DNA of 64,000 nt, from assembly GCA_035048495.1 (NCBI GenBank), contig CM068545.1, forward strand, positions 14,963,702 to 15,027,701. Direction: 5' to 3'. The position numbers were made by a program, and so were the translations under genes. The DNA is from Euptelea pleiosperma. Lineage: Eukaryota; Streptophyta; Magnoliopsida; Ranunculales; Eupteleaceae. Shown here one piece after another: positions 33,031-44,167 of this stretch (position 1 is its first letter; the number at the start of each line of letters is the position of its first letter). The notes below the pieces were generated by a model. That model was not told the origin of the DNA. It worked only from the letters and a program-made list of their open reading frames with translations, and did no database searches.

Positions 33031-33760
33031 AGTTGGATTGTCGAACATGATCTCTCTATGCGGATCTACAAACCAAAAATCAGCCTGATTAGTGATTTCA
33101 AACCTTTGATTCCTTGTAACCTCAAACAATGGTCAAAATTGCTCAAATTCCCACATTTAAAATCAATCCATGAAAATGAGTCCAATCCAACACTTAGAAA
33201 TCACTATTCAGGTTGATTTTTGGTTTGTAGGTCCACCTAGGAATTGGCCAAACATCCTGTTAAGACCCAACCAATACACCAAAAGCACCTAGGTGATAGA
33301 GGTGTGGAAAGTTTAAGTCTTAACCTCTAGGATCGTAACATTCCACCACACTTCAAAGGTCAACGTCCACGGTGGCCCACTCTAAGGCGGCTTTCACTCC
33401 GGTACCCCTATTTTCCCATTTTTTGCGAGCGAGCCCAATGCATTTTTTCCTATACCCCTATTTTCTCTTTTTTTGAGCAAGCCCCCAGGTAGCCCTTTCC
33501 TCAGGTCGCCCCTCCCAAGACGTGGGTTTGGCTCTGATACCAAATGTTAAGACCCAACCAACACAGCAAAAGCACCTAGGTGATAGAGGTGCGGAAAGCT
33601 TAAGTCTTAACCTTTAGGATTATAGCAAATGTTAAGACCCAAACCAATACACCAAAAGCACCTAAGTGATAGAGGTGCAGAAAGCTTAAGTCTTAACCTT
33701 TAGGATCGTAATGTATCCATACGGTCGGTGTGACTCATATCAAGGGTCAGCGAAGTATTA
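33031..33760. mobile_element. 'aatcagcctgattagtgattt' MITE interrupted by a TRIM
   Basis: The parts 33060-33257 and 33714-33740 together give the usual sequence of this MITE family (acaaaccaaaaatcagcctg ... ggccaaacatcc, then atacggtc). The TRIM at 33258-33713 splits it. Confidence 0.7.
33258..33713 (-). mobile_element. TRIM retroelement with a duplicated 5' LTR
   Basis: In minus orientation: LTR (33713-33630), two bases, LTR (33627-33545), primer-binding site tttggtatcagagcc (33544-33530), about 190 bp of non-coding interior, purine-rich gtgtggtggaa (33351-33341), then the 3' LTR (33340-33258). The LTRs are 83-84 bp with tgtta...taaca ends, slightly decayed in two copies. Flanks catcc and tatcc are a probable 5-bp duplication. 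Size and layout fit terminal-repeat retrotransposons in miniature; it cannot encode proteins. Confidence 0.85.
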
Positions 33761-35040
33761 ATCCTCGACACGTTAGCTTGATAGAAAAGAAAGCAATCAT
33801 CTGCAAAGAGGTATGAGATTGGAGGATTGGAAGCTGCTTTAATGCCCCATTTAAGTGGGATGTGCATGGTTCTAGACTGTTGACTTAAGTAAGAAAGTGT
33901 CGGCTATCTAGAAGGTGTTAACTTACCATGTGCTGCTTTTTCATGCCTGGCTGGTGCCACTCAAGAAGTGGGGTTTATAGACAAGTTATCAAATTAATGC
34001 AACCCCCCACCCTACTCCCACCAATCTTGTACATAGAAAACATTGCTAAAGAAAATGACATTTCTCTCTGATTTTCATGGATGGTAAAGATATACCTTAA
34101 AATGATCACTAATCCTTAAAATATAGGATATCAACGGGCTTTAGAACCCGTCGATCATCCTCCGATTCACACCACACAAATCCCAAAGACTATCCAATGT
34201 TCTAGATCATTTGGACGACGTCCTTATAGGGATGACAGCACCATTTTCAAAAATAAAAAAGAAAAACTAATTTTTAGTTGGAGCAGCTTAAGCTAGAAGC
34301 ACCGAAGATTTAAGCTGACCCCAACTGAGAAATGTATTGATCCAACCATGGTTACCGAAAATGCTGCAGCGGATTGGCTGGTTACTGCTAATTTGGGTTG
34401 TTTAATGGCCTAGTTGGTTCTATTTGAATATTTATCCCTATAATCTGGACTCGTTTTAATGGTCTTAAGCATTCGATTTGTCATAATAATATATGGCAAA
34501 GGACATGAGAGGTTGTGCATTATTACATGGAGACGTGCTGTCTTCTAAAGGATAAGACAGGATTTTTGCCTTTTGAGGCTGCATTTGGTTCGCTGGAAGT
34601 GGTTTTCTAAGAGGTGGGTTTACTTCCTGGAAACCCACTTCTTAGAATCCATTTTCCTACTGCTTGGTTGAATCTCTTTCCATATAGGCAATGAGTAGAG
34701 AATGAATCTTGACCACCCATTCTCTTCTCTCAACCTGAATGGTTTTTCGGCACCTATCGTATTGGGGACGGACGAAGCCTCAACAGGTGAGCCTTGACGT
34801 AAAAATGTAGAGACAAATGCATCATCGATATTAAGCATTATTTGAAGTAAATGCGATATTCTAAATCATATAGTAATGTTAAAACACGAAGAAAAGAATT
34901 ACAGATATTATCTGCGATATCTCTAAAATCTCATAGAACTCATTCTATCCACCAATGTATTGTTCATAAGTTTATCTCCATAAATTTTTACACAAGTATA
35001 CAAGAAGGAAAGGAAAACGAAGGCGACGAAAGTAGAGAAG
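33761..35040. other. Intergenic between TRIM and RING gene
   Basis: The block 34131-34240 (gattcacaccacacaaatc, gacgacgtcct, gacagcacc) is a diverged copy of 9595-9695 next to the first MITE. A 17-bp-stem hairpin (ttctaagaggtgggttt / aaacccacttcttagaa) lies at 34601-34650, probably a MITE end. No gene. The end of the stretch includes the 3' untranslated region of the RING gene. Confidence 0.4.
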
Positions 35041-35823
35041 TCAGAACAAGAGAAGGCACAAAACAAAGCAACAGAAGAGGAAGAATGAAATTCTGCTAAG
35101 TGACTTCTCTGCCTGCATTTCTTGCCTTCTCACCCGGGGACTACTACTACCTATAAGGTGATACGAATTCGGATACCCATACAAACTTGCCTCCGAATTC
35201 CCAAACACTCTTGCATATACCATCTCCCCAAACATCCCTACCATCGGATGGAAGACACTTGTCGTTGATGTCGTCGCCCCCATCCCTACTTCTCCCTCTG
35301 GGTAATTGTTGTAATATTGAGGGTAATATTGTTGTGCCTGGGATTGATAAGGATTACGATGATACTGCTGATTAGGAGGTGACGTAGTAGTTATCGGGGC
35401 ATCAGCCGCACAGGCCGGAGGTCTACGCGGTATGTATAGACCTGGGAAGGGCCCTTTGCCTTCAGGTTCGGTTTGCGGGGAGGACTGGCCCCGACCATAG
35501 AGAGGAACCAGTGTAGTGTGGGAGATGTTGGCCTTGCAAACTGGGCACTGTTGCTGCTTCTGTTCTGAGGCAGTGGAAGCGCTCTGGAAATGGAGCCACT
35601 TGTAAATACACGGCCAGCAGTATAGGTGGCCGCAGAGAGTGACCACTGGGTCCTGGGCATTGTCTAGGCAGATGTTGCAGTCAAAGCAGCCATTAACATT
35701 ATCCGAAGCTGTAGCTGTAGCTGTAGCTGCAACCGAGACAGGTTTCCACTTCTGGGGTGGTGATCCATCTCCATCCACCTCGTGGTGTGCCACGGCTTCT
35801 CGGAAGTATTGTTCCATAGCCAT
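35041..35823 (-). CDS. RMA-type RING-finger E3 ubiquitin ligase, ER membrane anchored
   Basis: 260 residues from ATG at 35823. The open frame continues upstream, but a likely 3' splice site (gtgttcctcag, ag at 35865-35864) shows that part to be intron. MAMEQYF matches the usual MALEQYF-like start of RMA proteins. Residues 49-96 form a C3HC4 RING: C49, C52, C64, H66, C69, C72, C93, C96 (CNIC, CGHLYCWPCIYKWL, CPVC). A Pro/Tyr/Gln-rich middle follows (about 150-175). Residues 244-260 are a C-terminal membrane anchor (ISFFLFCCFVLCLLLF). RMA ligases sit in the ER membrane and act in ER-associated protein degradation and drought responses, for example on aquaporins. The length and domain order are typical. 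The single coding exon is usual for the family. Function beyond E3 activity is inferred. Confidence 0.93.
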   Translation of the reverse strand: MAMEQYFREAVAHHEVDGDGSPPQKWKPVSVAATATATASDNVNGCFDCNICLDNAQDPVVTLCGHLYCWPCIYKWLHFQSASTASEQKQQQCPVCKANISHTTLVPLYGRGQSSPQTEPEGKGPFPGLYIPRRPPACAADAPITTTSPPNQQYHRNPYQSQAQQYYPQYYNNYPEGEVGMGATTSTTSVFHPMVGMFGEMVYARVFGNSEASLYGYPNSYHLIGSSSPRVRRQEMQAEKSLSRISFFLFCCFVLCLLLF

Positions 35824-36139
35824 GTGCTCTGTATGTATACTTTTAAGATACCAGTTCTTCAATCTGAGGAACACAAAAGATAGAAGGATAACAAGGTTAG
35901 GACTTTTGAATTCTTGATTGGAGATCAAAATATTAGTTTGATAACAAAGCATACGAGTCAGCATAGGATGTGTTAGGATATGATGAACAAATTAATTATG
36001 TGTTTGACACCAGTGTCCCACATAGCAACTTTAATGGAAGATGAAATGTCACTGTTACATAAAGGTACAAATGAAAAAAAGAAAAAAAAACTACCCATTA
36101 TTTCTTTGCAAGCAAAGGACATTATTTTTGGTAGGAAAT

Positions 36140-36295
36140 AATCCTTCAGGCATAGCTTGCCTCGCCTGAGATCTCAGTTTTACAGAGGATTTTCACATCG
36201 TCTCGGGCGAGATGGACCAATCCGATCTAGATTGGGATCGGAGCCCACCAATCCAGCCTCCGATCGCGAGACTTTCATCCTTGTTCTCTATCCAC
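36140..36295 (-). mobile_element. 'gggatcgga' MITE copy in leader intron
   Basis: On the minus strand it reads ggatgaaagtctcgcgatcg ... ccgatcccaatctagatcgg ... gatgtgaaaatcctctgt ... ctgagatctcaggcgag. The same sequence is found three times in the array at 39700-41180. Truncated relative to those copies. Confidence 0.6.
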
Positions 36296-36901
36296 CAATG
36301 GAGAAAATAAACAAACCAAATAAAAGGTCCAACATCATACCTTTCGATTTATCAAATGAGAAAATTAAAAAATATTATTAAAAGAGAGAGAGAGAGAAGA
36401 AAAGTGTGTATGAGTGGCAGACAATAGATTTGTGATTCACCCACCTCACCCCCTGAAATTTTCTACTACTCTTGGTTAGTAAATTTAATTTTAGAGAGGT
36501 TCACACAAATATTTAAATAAAGGAAAAGGTTTTACCCCTAGATTTTCATTCAGCAGAGGACCTAAAAGTCGCATAGTATGACTACAACTTTGGATAAATT
36601 GAAGGCGGCCCTTAAAACTTGAATTTTGAATGTTGAATATTCTAAAGTATAGACTATAAACCACCCCTCCAGAATAATCAAAGATCTAGAAAGATCCAAC
36701 AACATATTGAGATTTTTGTTATGCATGAAAATTATGTGGACTTAAAAGGTGTTACATCTCTCACTGTTTCCATCCTGCCCCATTTCCTCTCTCCTTCCTT
36801 TCCTTCAGGTCTACTAAAGGTCATAAAATTAAAATAAAGGAAACAAAAAAGATCGAATAAAAGAATCTCTTTTAAGCAGCAGTCTAGAAGCTACCAACAA
36901 A

Positions 36902-37060
36902 ACAGCTTTGTGTTCCTACCACCTAACCCATCTAGATGTTCGGCGAGTGGGACTTCCCTTGACGGGGACTCAATAATATATACAGCTTTGTGTTCTTACC
37001 ACCTAACCATCTAGATGTTCAGCGAGTGGGACTTCCCTTGACGGGGACTCAATAATATAT
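36902..37060. repeat. 80-bp tandem duplication
   Basis: Units at 36902-36981 and 36982-37060 differ at about three positions. Both contain ccacctaacc, atctagatgttc and gggacttcccttgacggggac. Confidence 0.9.
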
Positions 37061-37182
37061 ACTAAACCATTCACCAATATGTTTAGTTCATATGATTTAT
37101 GACCCCATAAATCCGGTAATAGGGTGGACAAGATATGTAGCAGAGGTGAAGCACTGATCTAGACCAAAATGTATATAATAAA

Positions 37183-37730
37183 GAGTCCTTCTAGAGCTAC
37201 CACCCATTTCTTACATCCCTGGTTCTAAATCTCGGCAGATCCTGTTTCAGATCTGGATCCACAGGCACTGATCTCGATCCATTTCAGGATCGTCTCGCCC
37301 GAGATGCACTATTCATGAAGCCTAAGACGATGTTGGATCGGACTGATCCGGCCTCTGATCCCGAGACTTCAAATCATGCTTACATCCAATTCTTACGCCC
37401 TGTGCGAGGGCCCACATAGAGATCATGTTGGACAATCCAACCATAGATTGAATTGCCAATATTGTGGAGACCCTCCTCACAAAAAAAGTCAGTCAATTTT
37501 GAAATATCTAACCTCATGAAAAATTGACATGAGTTTGAAAGATCTATACCATCCAAATTAAACCATTACTTTAGGTCAAATTTTTATATAGTTAGCAATG
37601 TCGAAATGGATTGATTTTCTGTGATGATGACGATCATGGCAAAAAAAACAGAATGTATGGTTGGATTGGTCAACATGATTTCCATGTGGATCCAACGACT
37701 GGGTGTAAGAATGGGTCTAGCTCTACATAA
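37183..37730. mobile_element. Mutator-like MITE with nested element
   Basis: Left end gagtccttctagagctacca and right side gggtgtaagaatgggtctagctct match, with decay, the complete copy at 44168-44561. It is split by a 160-bp element at 37219-37378. Confidence 0.7.
37219..37378. mobile_element. Mutator-like MITE of the 'gggatcgga' family, 160 bp, nested
   Basis: Starts ctggttctaaatctcggcag and ends gatcccgagacttcaaatcatg (in parts). A perfect 9-bp duplication, cttacatcc, flanks it (37210-37218 and 37379-37387). Nine-bp duplications are the mark of the Mutator superfamily. Confidence 0.88.
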
Positions 37731-38973
37731 TTAGCTTTCTTATAGGTGGGTTTTGGTGGCCTAACAGTATGGTCATCACAAAAAGTCTGCTTAAAATAGT
37801 GTTTACACAGTTTTTACATAATTTTGATTTCTCCCCGGTTTTAAGAATAAGAATATACAATAATAATAATAATAAGAATATCCTAATTGACTGGGGACCA
37901 CCATCACGTTCATCAATGGACTGGACGGTGTATTTTGAGCGATTTCTTGCGCAAGAAGCTTTATGGAGCCCAAAACGTTTCAGCCGCCCAGGCACCGATT
38001 TACTCACTCAGTTGTTTTTTCAGGTCGACCGAGTCGACTCAGTGACTCGGTTAAGAATAAGGACAAAACAAGGTACAACAGCTCTGGTTTTAAAACGTCA
38101 GAAAAACACACGGTTTCTGAACTGTGTCAGAGAAAGTTTGATAACGAGACAAAGACGCCGAACCCTCTTTTGTTTTCAGGTTGGAAATCAAGAATTTCTT
38201 TGAAGGAAAGGGATTTCTCACCGACGTTCGATGCCCGTCACGAACAGAAACAGAAACAGATGAGAGAGAGAGGGGAAATCTATATCAGGAAATCAGATCA
38301 ACGAACATTGATGCTTTGCGTAGATCGGGAAAGAGTATAGAAAAAGGGGAAGATCACAAAACCGAATTGAAACGAAAACAGGTTTTCGCGTTACAAAATT
38401 TACTCAAAAAAAGATACAGTTTCGGAGTTTAAGCGGAGATTAAATGACGAATGGATCGGATTCGATTTCTTAAGACTGATAATCCCGAGCAAAGTGAGTT
38501 CGACCGATTCGTTCCGATTTGCGCGAGCGACAGAAAGAGATCCACAAATACCATCCTTGTTTTCGTTATTTCTCGTCCGAAATTTCTCAACAGAGTTCGT
38601 AATGAGTCATAACAAACCTTGAGTCAAATAAAGAATCGTTTAAACCCAACAATTTTAGACCAATTCGCTACATTTTTTTCCTCAGAAAACGATTTAAAGT
38701 CGATTCGCCTCATTTTTAACAGAAATGAATGATTTACATTATACAACTCTTTCACAAAACCAAATCGATCTCATTTATCACGATCTGCAGCTTAAAAACG
38801 TAAAAATCGCAAAAAAAAAACCTCGAATCCGACCGTTCATCAAAGAACAGATAAGAACATGCAAGATCCATCATTTCCAGTCTCAAAAAATAAAAAATCA
38901 GGAATATTTCATATGTAATTAAGGAGACATATAGGGAAAAAGAGAGAATCCGAGAAGGATTTCGATTTCTTAC

Positions 38974-39137
38974 CGTTATTTCAAGGCGCCTAAGGATCGA
39001 TCAGCTATCCGATTATCTGAAGCTTTTAAATCAGAGCTTCAATGGCGAATCCGATCGAGAGAGAGAGAGAGAAATTTTAGGAGTAAAATAGGGTTTCTGA
39101 AGAATCACACGGGCGAGGAGAAACGTGAGAGACCGTC
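38974..39137 (-). other. Predicted 5' untranslated exon of the RING gene
   Basis: The stretch between the TATA box at 39164-39171 and the donor at 38973 is about 160 nt, has a gaaaccctatttt telobox-like word and a short GA/CT run, and no conserved frame. It ends aataacg before gtaag. Confidence 0.5.
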
Positions 39138-39163
39138 TGATAGCCGAGTCGCCTTCGACTAGT

Positions 39164-39171
39164 TATTTATA
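39164..39171 (-). promoter_or_regulatory. TATA box of the RING gene
   Basis: Minus-strand tataaata in the context cttctataaataactagtcg. It is followed by a leader-like sequence and a donor site. Confidence 0.55.
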
Positions 39172-39216
39172 GAAGAAACAAGATAAACATCTCGCACGGG
39201 GGTGATCCCCTATCGC

Positions 39217-39230
39217 TGACGTGGCACGTG
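39217..39230. promoter_or_regulatory. TGACGTGG/CACGTG bZIP-type motif pair
   Basis: The plus strand reads tgacgtggcacgtg. It combines a UPRE/ABRE-like TGACGTGG with a G-box CACGTG, about 46-59 bp upstream of the TATA box. bZIP factors of drought and ER-stress responses bind such sites, which would suit an RMA gene. Regulation is inferred from the motif only. Confidence 0.5.
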
Positions 39231-39479
39231 AGAAGGTGCGCATTGCGCTTGTTTGTTTGTTTCTTCCCGCGCGTCTTTACTTACTTTATCACTTCCTCTT
39301 CTAGAAGAACAAAAGGTTGCATTCGCTAACACGCGCAGGGAGCTTTCCACGACTAACAAATCCAACAAATCTACATCGTCGGATTCAATATGTTGTAATT
39401 ACCTAATCTAGATCACATGTGTGGACAAGTTTCTAATGTCGAAGACAGGTTTGTTCAGGTTACTTGTCTGGTGAAAAAA

Positions 39480-39705
39480 AGAGTAAAACTCTGATGACAA
39501 CACAGTGTGAGACACGTGGCACGTCTAGAGATTGGCCCTTCCTACAGACCAAAAATCAGTCTGATTAGTGATTCTAACCGTTGGATTGGATTGTTTTTTC
39601 ATCGATGTATTTTTAACCTTGTGATTCAAGCATTATTTGGAATACTTATATCCAAAGGTGAGAGATCACTAATCAGGATATGTGGTCCACCTATCCATAG
39701 CTGGA
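39480..39705. mobile_element. 'aatcagcctgattagtgattt' MITE, diverged copy
   Basis: Contains acagaccaaaaatcagtctg, gattagtgattc and the complementary right-hand block cactaatcaggat. The ends are degraded. Confidence 0.55.
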
Positions 39706-41600
39706 TAGATGGACCAACATAGGCTGTGGCTCATATTGTGGTCCGTCATCAAAGATCTACTCGTGAAAAGTCCACAGAATCCATCCGGTCGGTGTCACAC
39801 CATTGGATAGGTGGACCAACATAGGCTGTGGCGGTCTCGCACCATTCGATAGGTGGACCAACATAGGCTGTGGCTCATACTGTGGTTCATCATCAAAGAT
39901 CTACTAGTGAAAAGTCCACCAATCCATCGGGTCAATCTCACACCACTGGATAGGCGTACATACATTAAGGATGAAAGTCTCCAATCCAGAAGAGGATCGG
40001 TTCATCTCGCTCGAGACGATGTGAAAATTCTCTGTAAAATTGAGATCTCGGGCGAGACAGAGCTTGGTTTGGATTGGATCGGTTAGCTCCAATCCAGACT
40101 AGGATCGACCGAGACCTTGAACCATGTATATATATGGTGAGGCTCATATTGTGGTCCTACATCAAAGATCTACTCGTGAAAAGTCCACCAATCCATCTGC
40201 TCAGTCTCACCCCACTGGATAGGTGGACAAACATAGGGTGAGGCTAGCTCATACTGTGGTCCGTCATCAAATATCTACTCGTGAAAAGTTCACCAATCCA
40301 TCTGGTCAATCTCACACCACCGGATAGGTGGGCCTACATTAAGGATGAAAGTTTTGGGATCGGAGGCTGGATCTGTGGGCTCCGATCCCGATCCAGAATA
40401 GGATCGGTCTATCTCGCCCAAGATGATGTGAAAATCCTCTATAAAACTGAGATCTCGGGCTAGACAGAGTTTGCTTTGGATCGAATCAGTGGGCTCTGAT
40501 CCCGATCTAGATCGCCTGATCTAGACTAGGATCGGCTGAGACTTTGAACCATGACCTACACAGGCTGTGGCTCATACTGTGGTTCGTCATCAAAGATCTA
40601 CTCATGAAAAGTCCGTCATTCCATCCGGTCAGTCTCACACCACTGGATAGGTGGACCAACATAGGGTGAGGTTCATACTGTGGTCCGTCATCAAATATCT
40701 ACTCGTGAAAAGTCCACCAATCCATCTAGTCAATCTCACACCACTGGATAGGTGGACCTACATTAAGGATGAAAGTCTTGGGATCAGAGGTTGGATCGGT
40801 GGGCTCCGATCCCGATCCAGAACAGGATCGGTCCATCTCGCTTGAGATGATGTGAAAATCCTCTGTAAAATTGAGATCTCGACCTAGACAGAGCTTGCTT
40901 TGGATCGGATCGGTGGGCTCCGATCCCGATCTAGATTGCCCGATCTAGACCAGGATTGGCCGAGACTTTGAACCATGACCTACCCAGGCTGTGGCTCATA
41001 CTGTGGTCCGTCGTCAAAGATCTACTCGTGAAGTCCACCAATCCATTCAGTCAGTCTCACACCACTGGATAGGTGGACCTACATATAGGGTGAGGCTCAT
41101 ACTGTGGTCCGTTATCAAAGATCTACTTGTGAAAAAGTCCACCAATCCATACCGTCAGTCTCACACCACTGATGAGTAAAACTTTGATGACATGGCATGT
41201 TATCAAGGCTGATGAGAACACACAATATGAGCCATATGGCACACTCTTAGAGGACTCTGACCGTATGGATGTTTGGCCAATACCTAGGTAGATCCACAAA
41301 CAAAAAATCAACTCAATTAGTGATTTCTAGGCGTTGGATTGGAATTATTTTCATGGGTTGATTTTAACCGGGTGAATTTGAGCATTATTGACCATTATTT
41401 GAGGTACAAAGATACAAAGGGTTGAAATCACTAATCAAGCTGATTTTTGGTTTGTAGGTTCACCTAGGGATTGGAAAAACATCCATACAATCAGAGTCCT
41501 TTAAGAGTATGCCACGTTGCTCATATTGTGTCCTGTCATCAAAGTTTTACTGTCACTTGGATAGGTGGACCTACATAGGCTTATCAACTGTAGGCGTATC
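39700..41600. repeat. Compound tandem array with higher-order units
   Basis: A basic unit of about 100 bp (ccactggataggtggacc ... aggctgtggctcatactgtgg ... atcaaagatctactcgtgaa ... agtccaccaatccatc) recurs about eleven times. Three times, at about 39968-40125, 40345-40555 and 40763-40977, a 'gggatcgga' element follows the word ctacattaaggatgaaagtc. The last two form a higher-order period of about 425 bp. The final units are split by a MITE at 41174-41558. No gene is present. Confidence 0.85.
41174..41558. mobile_element. 'aatcagcctgattagtgattt' MITE, nearly full copy
   Basis: Left end gagtaaaactttgatgacat pairs with right end ctgtcatcaaagttttact. The interior has the family core in both orientations. 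It is inserted in an array unit; the flanks look like a decayed duplication of ccactggat. Confidence 0.75.
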
Positions 41601-41640
41601 TGTTAGATATTGAAGGGTTACCTAAGTACAAGCCTTAAAT

Positions 41641-42053
41641 AGGAAAAATTTTAGATGCAAAAGACTTTGGATGCAGTTCATGCAGAGGTCGTGGCTCTAC
41701 ATAGCTCATTTTTGGGGCCCACTAACCGCATGGATGTTTTCCTCACCCCTTGTTGGATATATGTAAACCAAAAATTAGTTTCATTGATTTTCTCGAACCT
41801 TAGATTTTAGCACTTTTTTTTAAGGATTGATTGTAGCCATTGGATTCAAGTATGTTTTTGCGTATTTTTTGGGCTCTTAATCCAATGTCTAGAAATTATC
41901 GAACAAACGGATTTTTTGGTATGCATATCTACCAAGGGGTGGGGTAAACATCTATGCGGTTAGTGGACCCAAAAAAAAAAATGAGCGATGTGGGGACACG
42001 AGACCCCTCTACATAGACTGCATCGAAAGTCCTCTGCATCTAAATTTTTTGGG
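41641..42053. mobile_element. MITE, 413 bp, with 40-bp inverted ends
   Basis: Left end aaaaattttagatgcaaaag and actttggatgcagt pair with right end actgcatcgaaagt and cctctgcatctaaatttttt. The interior holds inverted gtaaacatc/gatgttttcctc words. A fragment of the same end lies at about 27817. Confidence 0.75.
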
Positions 42054-42784
42054 AAAATTACTTTTAAGTCCATATTTACAAAAATACCGACCATTTAGTC
42101 TCCTCTACAAAACTATGGACACTTTGGTTTAATTGTCTGCCTATTAAAGCATTTCTTTTGAAATGCCATACTAACCTCCAGCTAATATTAGTTTGAATTG
42201 ATAGTATCATTTGATTTGAGGTTTGACTGACGACACAGTACCGTACGTCAGTTTTGTTCAGCTCATTCCTTCTATTTTCTTGCTCTTGAACTTTTTTCCT
42301 CAATTTCCTTCTTCTACAGCTTTTTTTTGCTATTTTCTTGCTTCACAGCTCTTTCCCTCAATTTTCTTCTTTTATAAGTCTTTGCAATTCATTTATACTC
42401 CATTCAAGGTGAAGAAAGATGAAGGTGGTGCAAGTTTAAAGATTTCCTTTCAGTCATCTATTTATAGCATCCCAGTTATCCTCTATAGTTATTTGCAACT
42501 TGTTTATGTGTCATTGAAGGTGAATAAAAAAGGCGACGCTGGTTTCAAGGATTAGTTAAGAAAGAAGAAGGTAAATATGGAACAAGAAGAAGCTGAAGAA
42601 GATGGTTACTCCTTTAATTTTTGTTAAGCAAGAATCTTCAAGGAAGAAGCTGAAGAATATGGTTATCACTTTCATTTTCGTCAAGCAAGAATCGTCTCTC
42701 AAGTTTTAGTAATGATATTCAAGAACTGGTTGAACTAGGATCATTTTCTCCAAACCGATTGAATCAGTACCATTTTCACAAAAC
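42054..42784. other. Intergenic with internal duplications
   Basis: Related T/C-rich blocks around 42290-42350 are repeated, and aagaatcttcaaggaagaag / aagaagctgaagaa-atggtta words occur twice at 42580-42670. No recognisable gene. Confidence 0.4.
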
Positions 42785-43150
42785 TGGTTGAACCAGTATC
42801 ATTTTCATGATGTATATATCTGTTTATAGTTTGAGTATTGAGCTCAACTTAGTTGAAACACTAACACAGTTAGACTATAATGAAAAGATGATGAGAAAAT
42901 GCATCTCAACGAAGAAGAACCCATGTAACAATGTTGGAAACCGAACAAAATTTGTTTTCTAAACCGGTTGAACCAGTACCATTTTCATGAAACCTATATT
43001 CGTTTTCAATTTGAATATTGAGCACAACTTAGTTGAGTCACTAACAAAATTAGATGATAATTAAGAGAAGATAGGAAAATGCACAACGAAGAGGAACCCC
43101 TGTAACAATAGTAAATCAGACAAAATTTTGTCAAAGGAATCGTTCAACTT
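42785..43150. repeat. 183-bp tandem pair
   Basis: Units starting at about 42785 and 42967 share ggttgaaccagta-cattttc, attgagc-caacttagttga, and aacgaagaagaaccc with the ends about 80% alike. A partial third unit, ggttgaaccaacaccatttt, lies near 43344. Confidence 0.65.
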
Positions 43151-44167
43151 GATTGAATCAGTACCGTTTTCTCGATTTTGTTTTCAGTTTGAATACTAAA
43201 CCTTAAAATCTACAAGCAAAGCTTCATCTCCCTGACTGTTTCTATTTTTTAAAACTCCGTTTCACTTTTAATACCTTATCTATTTCTTTAACCATTTTGT
43301 TAAGTCGGTATTTTATTTCAAGTTTGAGTATTGAGCTCAAACTGGTTGAACCAACACCATTTTAGTTTCAGTGAATTAGTTGAACCAGTAACAATGGTGA
43401 AACGGATGTCATAAGTTTTTCAAAGGAATTAATTCTTCAAGCATCGTAAACGAGGAATTGTACTAGTGTCAGTCAAGGATAAGGATAAGGGCATTGTCGT
43501 CTTTTCATTCTGATTTAAAATATATTTAATAGTAAAAGTAACCAAAGAAGACTTATTGGTCCACCAAGCCATAAAGCACGACTAAATTGGGCGGAATTTT
43601 TTTCTACGGTCAGATGCGACCAATGTACTTGTAACTACGACTTTTATGGTAATTCTCGCAAAAAAATTTCCCCTAAATACGCCTTTAAAATCAGAAATAT
43701 CCGACGGGCCCTATCCACCTAAGGAAAATTATCTCATCGTGAGGAAGATACTGTATTATCATCGCTAATCTGTTAAGTTTTGATGTAACAAAAAATAAAA
43801 ATCTAGCCAATGAGGCGACGATCCAGTAAAAAGCCTTAAGTACTAACTTCATCTTTGAAACTAGACTTCAACTTTGATCTGTAAATTCATAATATAGTGA
43901 GTTGTAAGGCCTAGTACGTTTAACTTTCTCTCCCCGCAACCCCATGAGAATGCAAATCGGATAAAAACAAGTACATGATTTAAAAGAAATAAGGATGTAA
44001 TCCAGAGAATGCATGTAATCCACCAATCATCCCTTTTAGAGACTTTTACTCTGAGATGTGATACAACCCAAAGTAATTCCACCACGAGGATCTCACAGGG
44101 GTTTAAGGCCTTAACCCAAGGGATTACAAGTCATTCTTTTTCTTTTGGGCTAAAGGGTTTAAGTATT
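43151..44167. other. Intergenic, nothing recognised
   Basis: AT-rich. No coding similarity on either strand. A partial 183-bp repeat unit is near 43320-43400. Confidence 0.35.

Larger units (their letters stand above)
35864..38973 (-). other. Probable 5'-leader intron of the RING gene (3.1 kb)
   Basis: The donor aataacg-gtaagaa (gt at 38973-38972) and the acceptor cctcag (ag at 35865-35864) bracket 3110 bp with no coding similarity. It contains two MITEs, an 80-bp tandem pair and a GA run (36383-36397). Leader introns of this kind often raise expression in plants. The junction is predicted, not proven. Confidence 0.55.

Noticed and set aside
34620..34838. Minus-strand 72-codon frame as a gene
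   Set aside because: It overlaps a hairpin of likely MITE origin and has no recognisable motif.
37769..38432. Overlapping plus-strand open frames of 83-144 codons
   Set aside because: No conserved motif, overlapping in different frames, and they lie in the probable leader intron of the RING gene. Some could be real, but nothing supports it.
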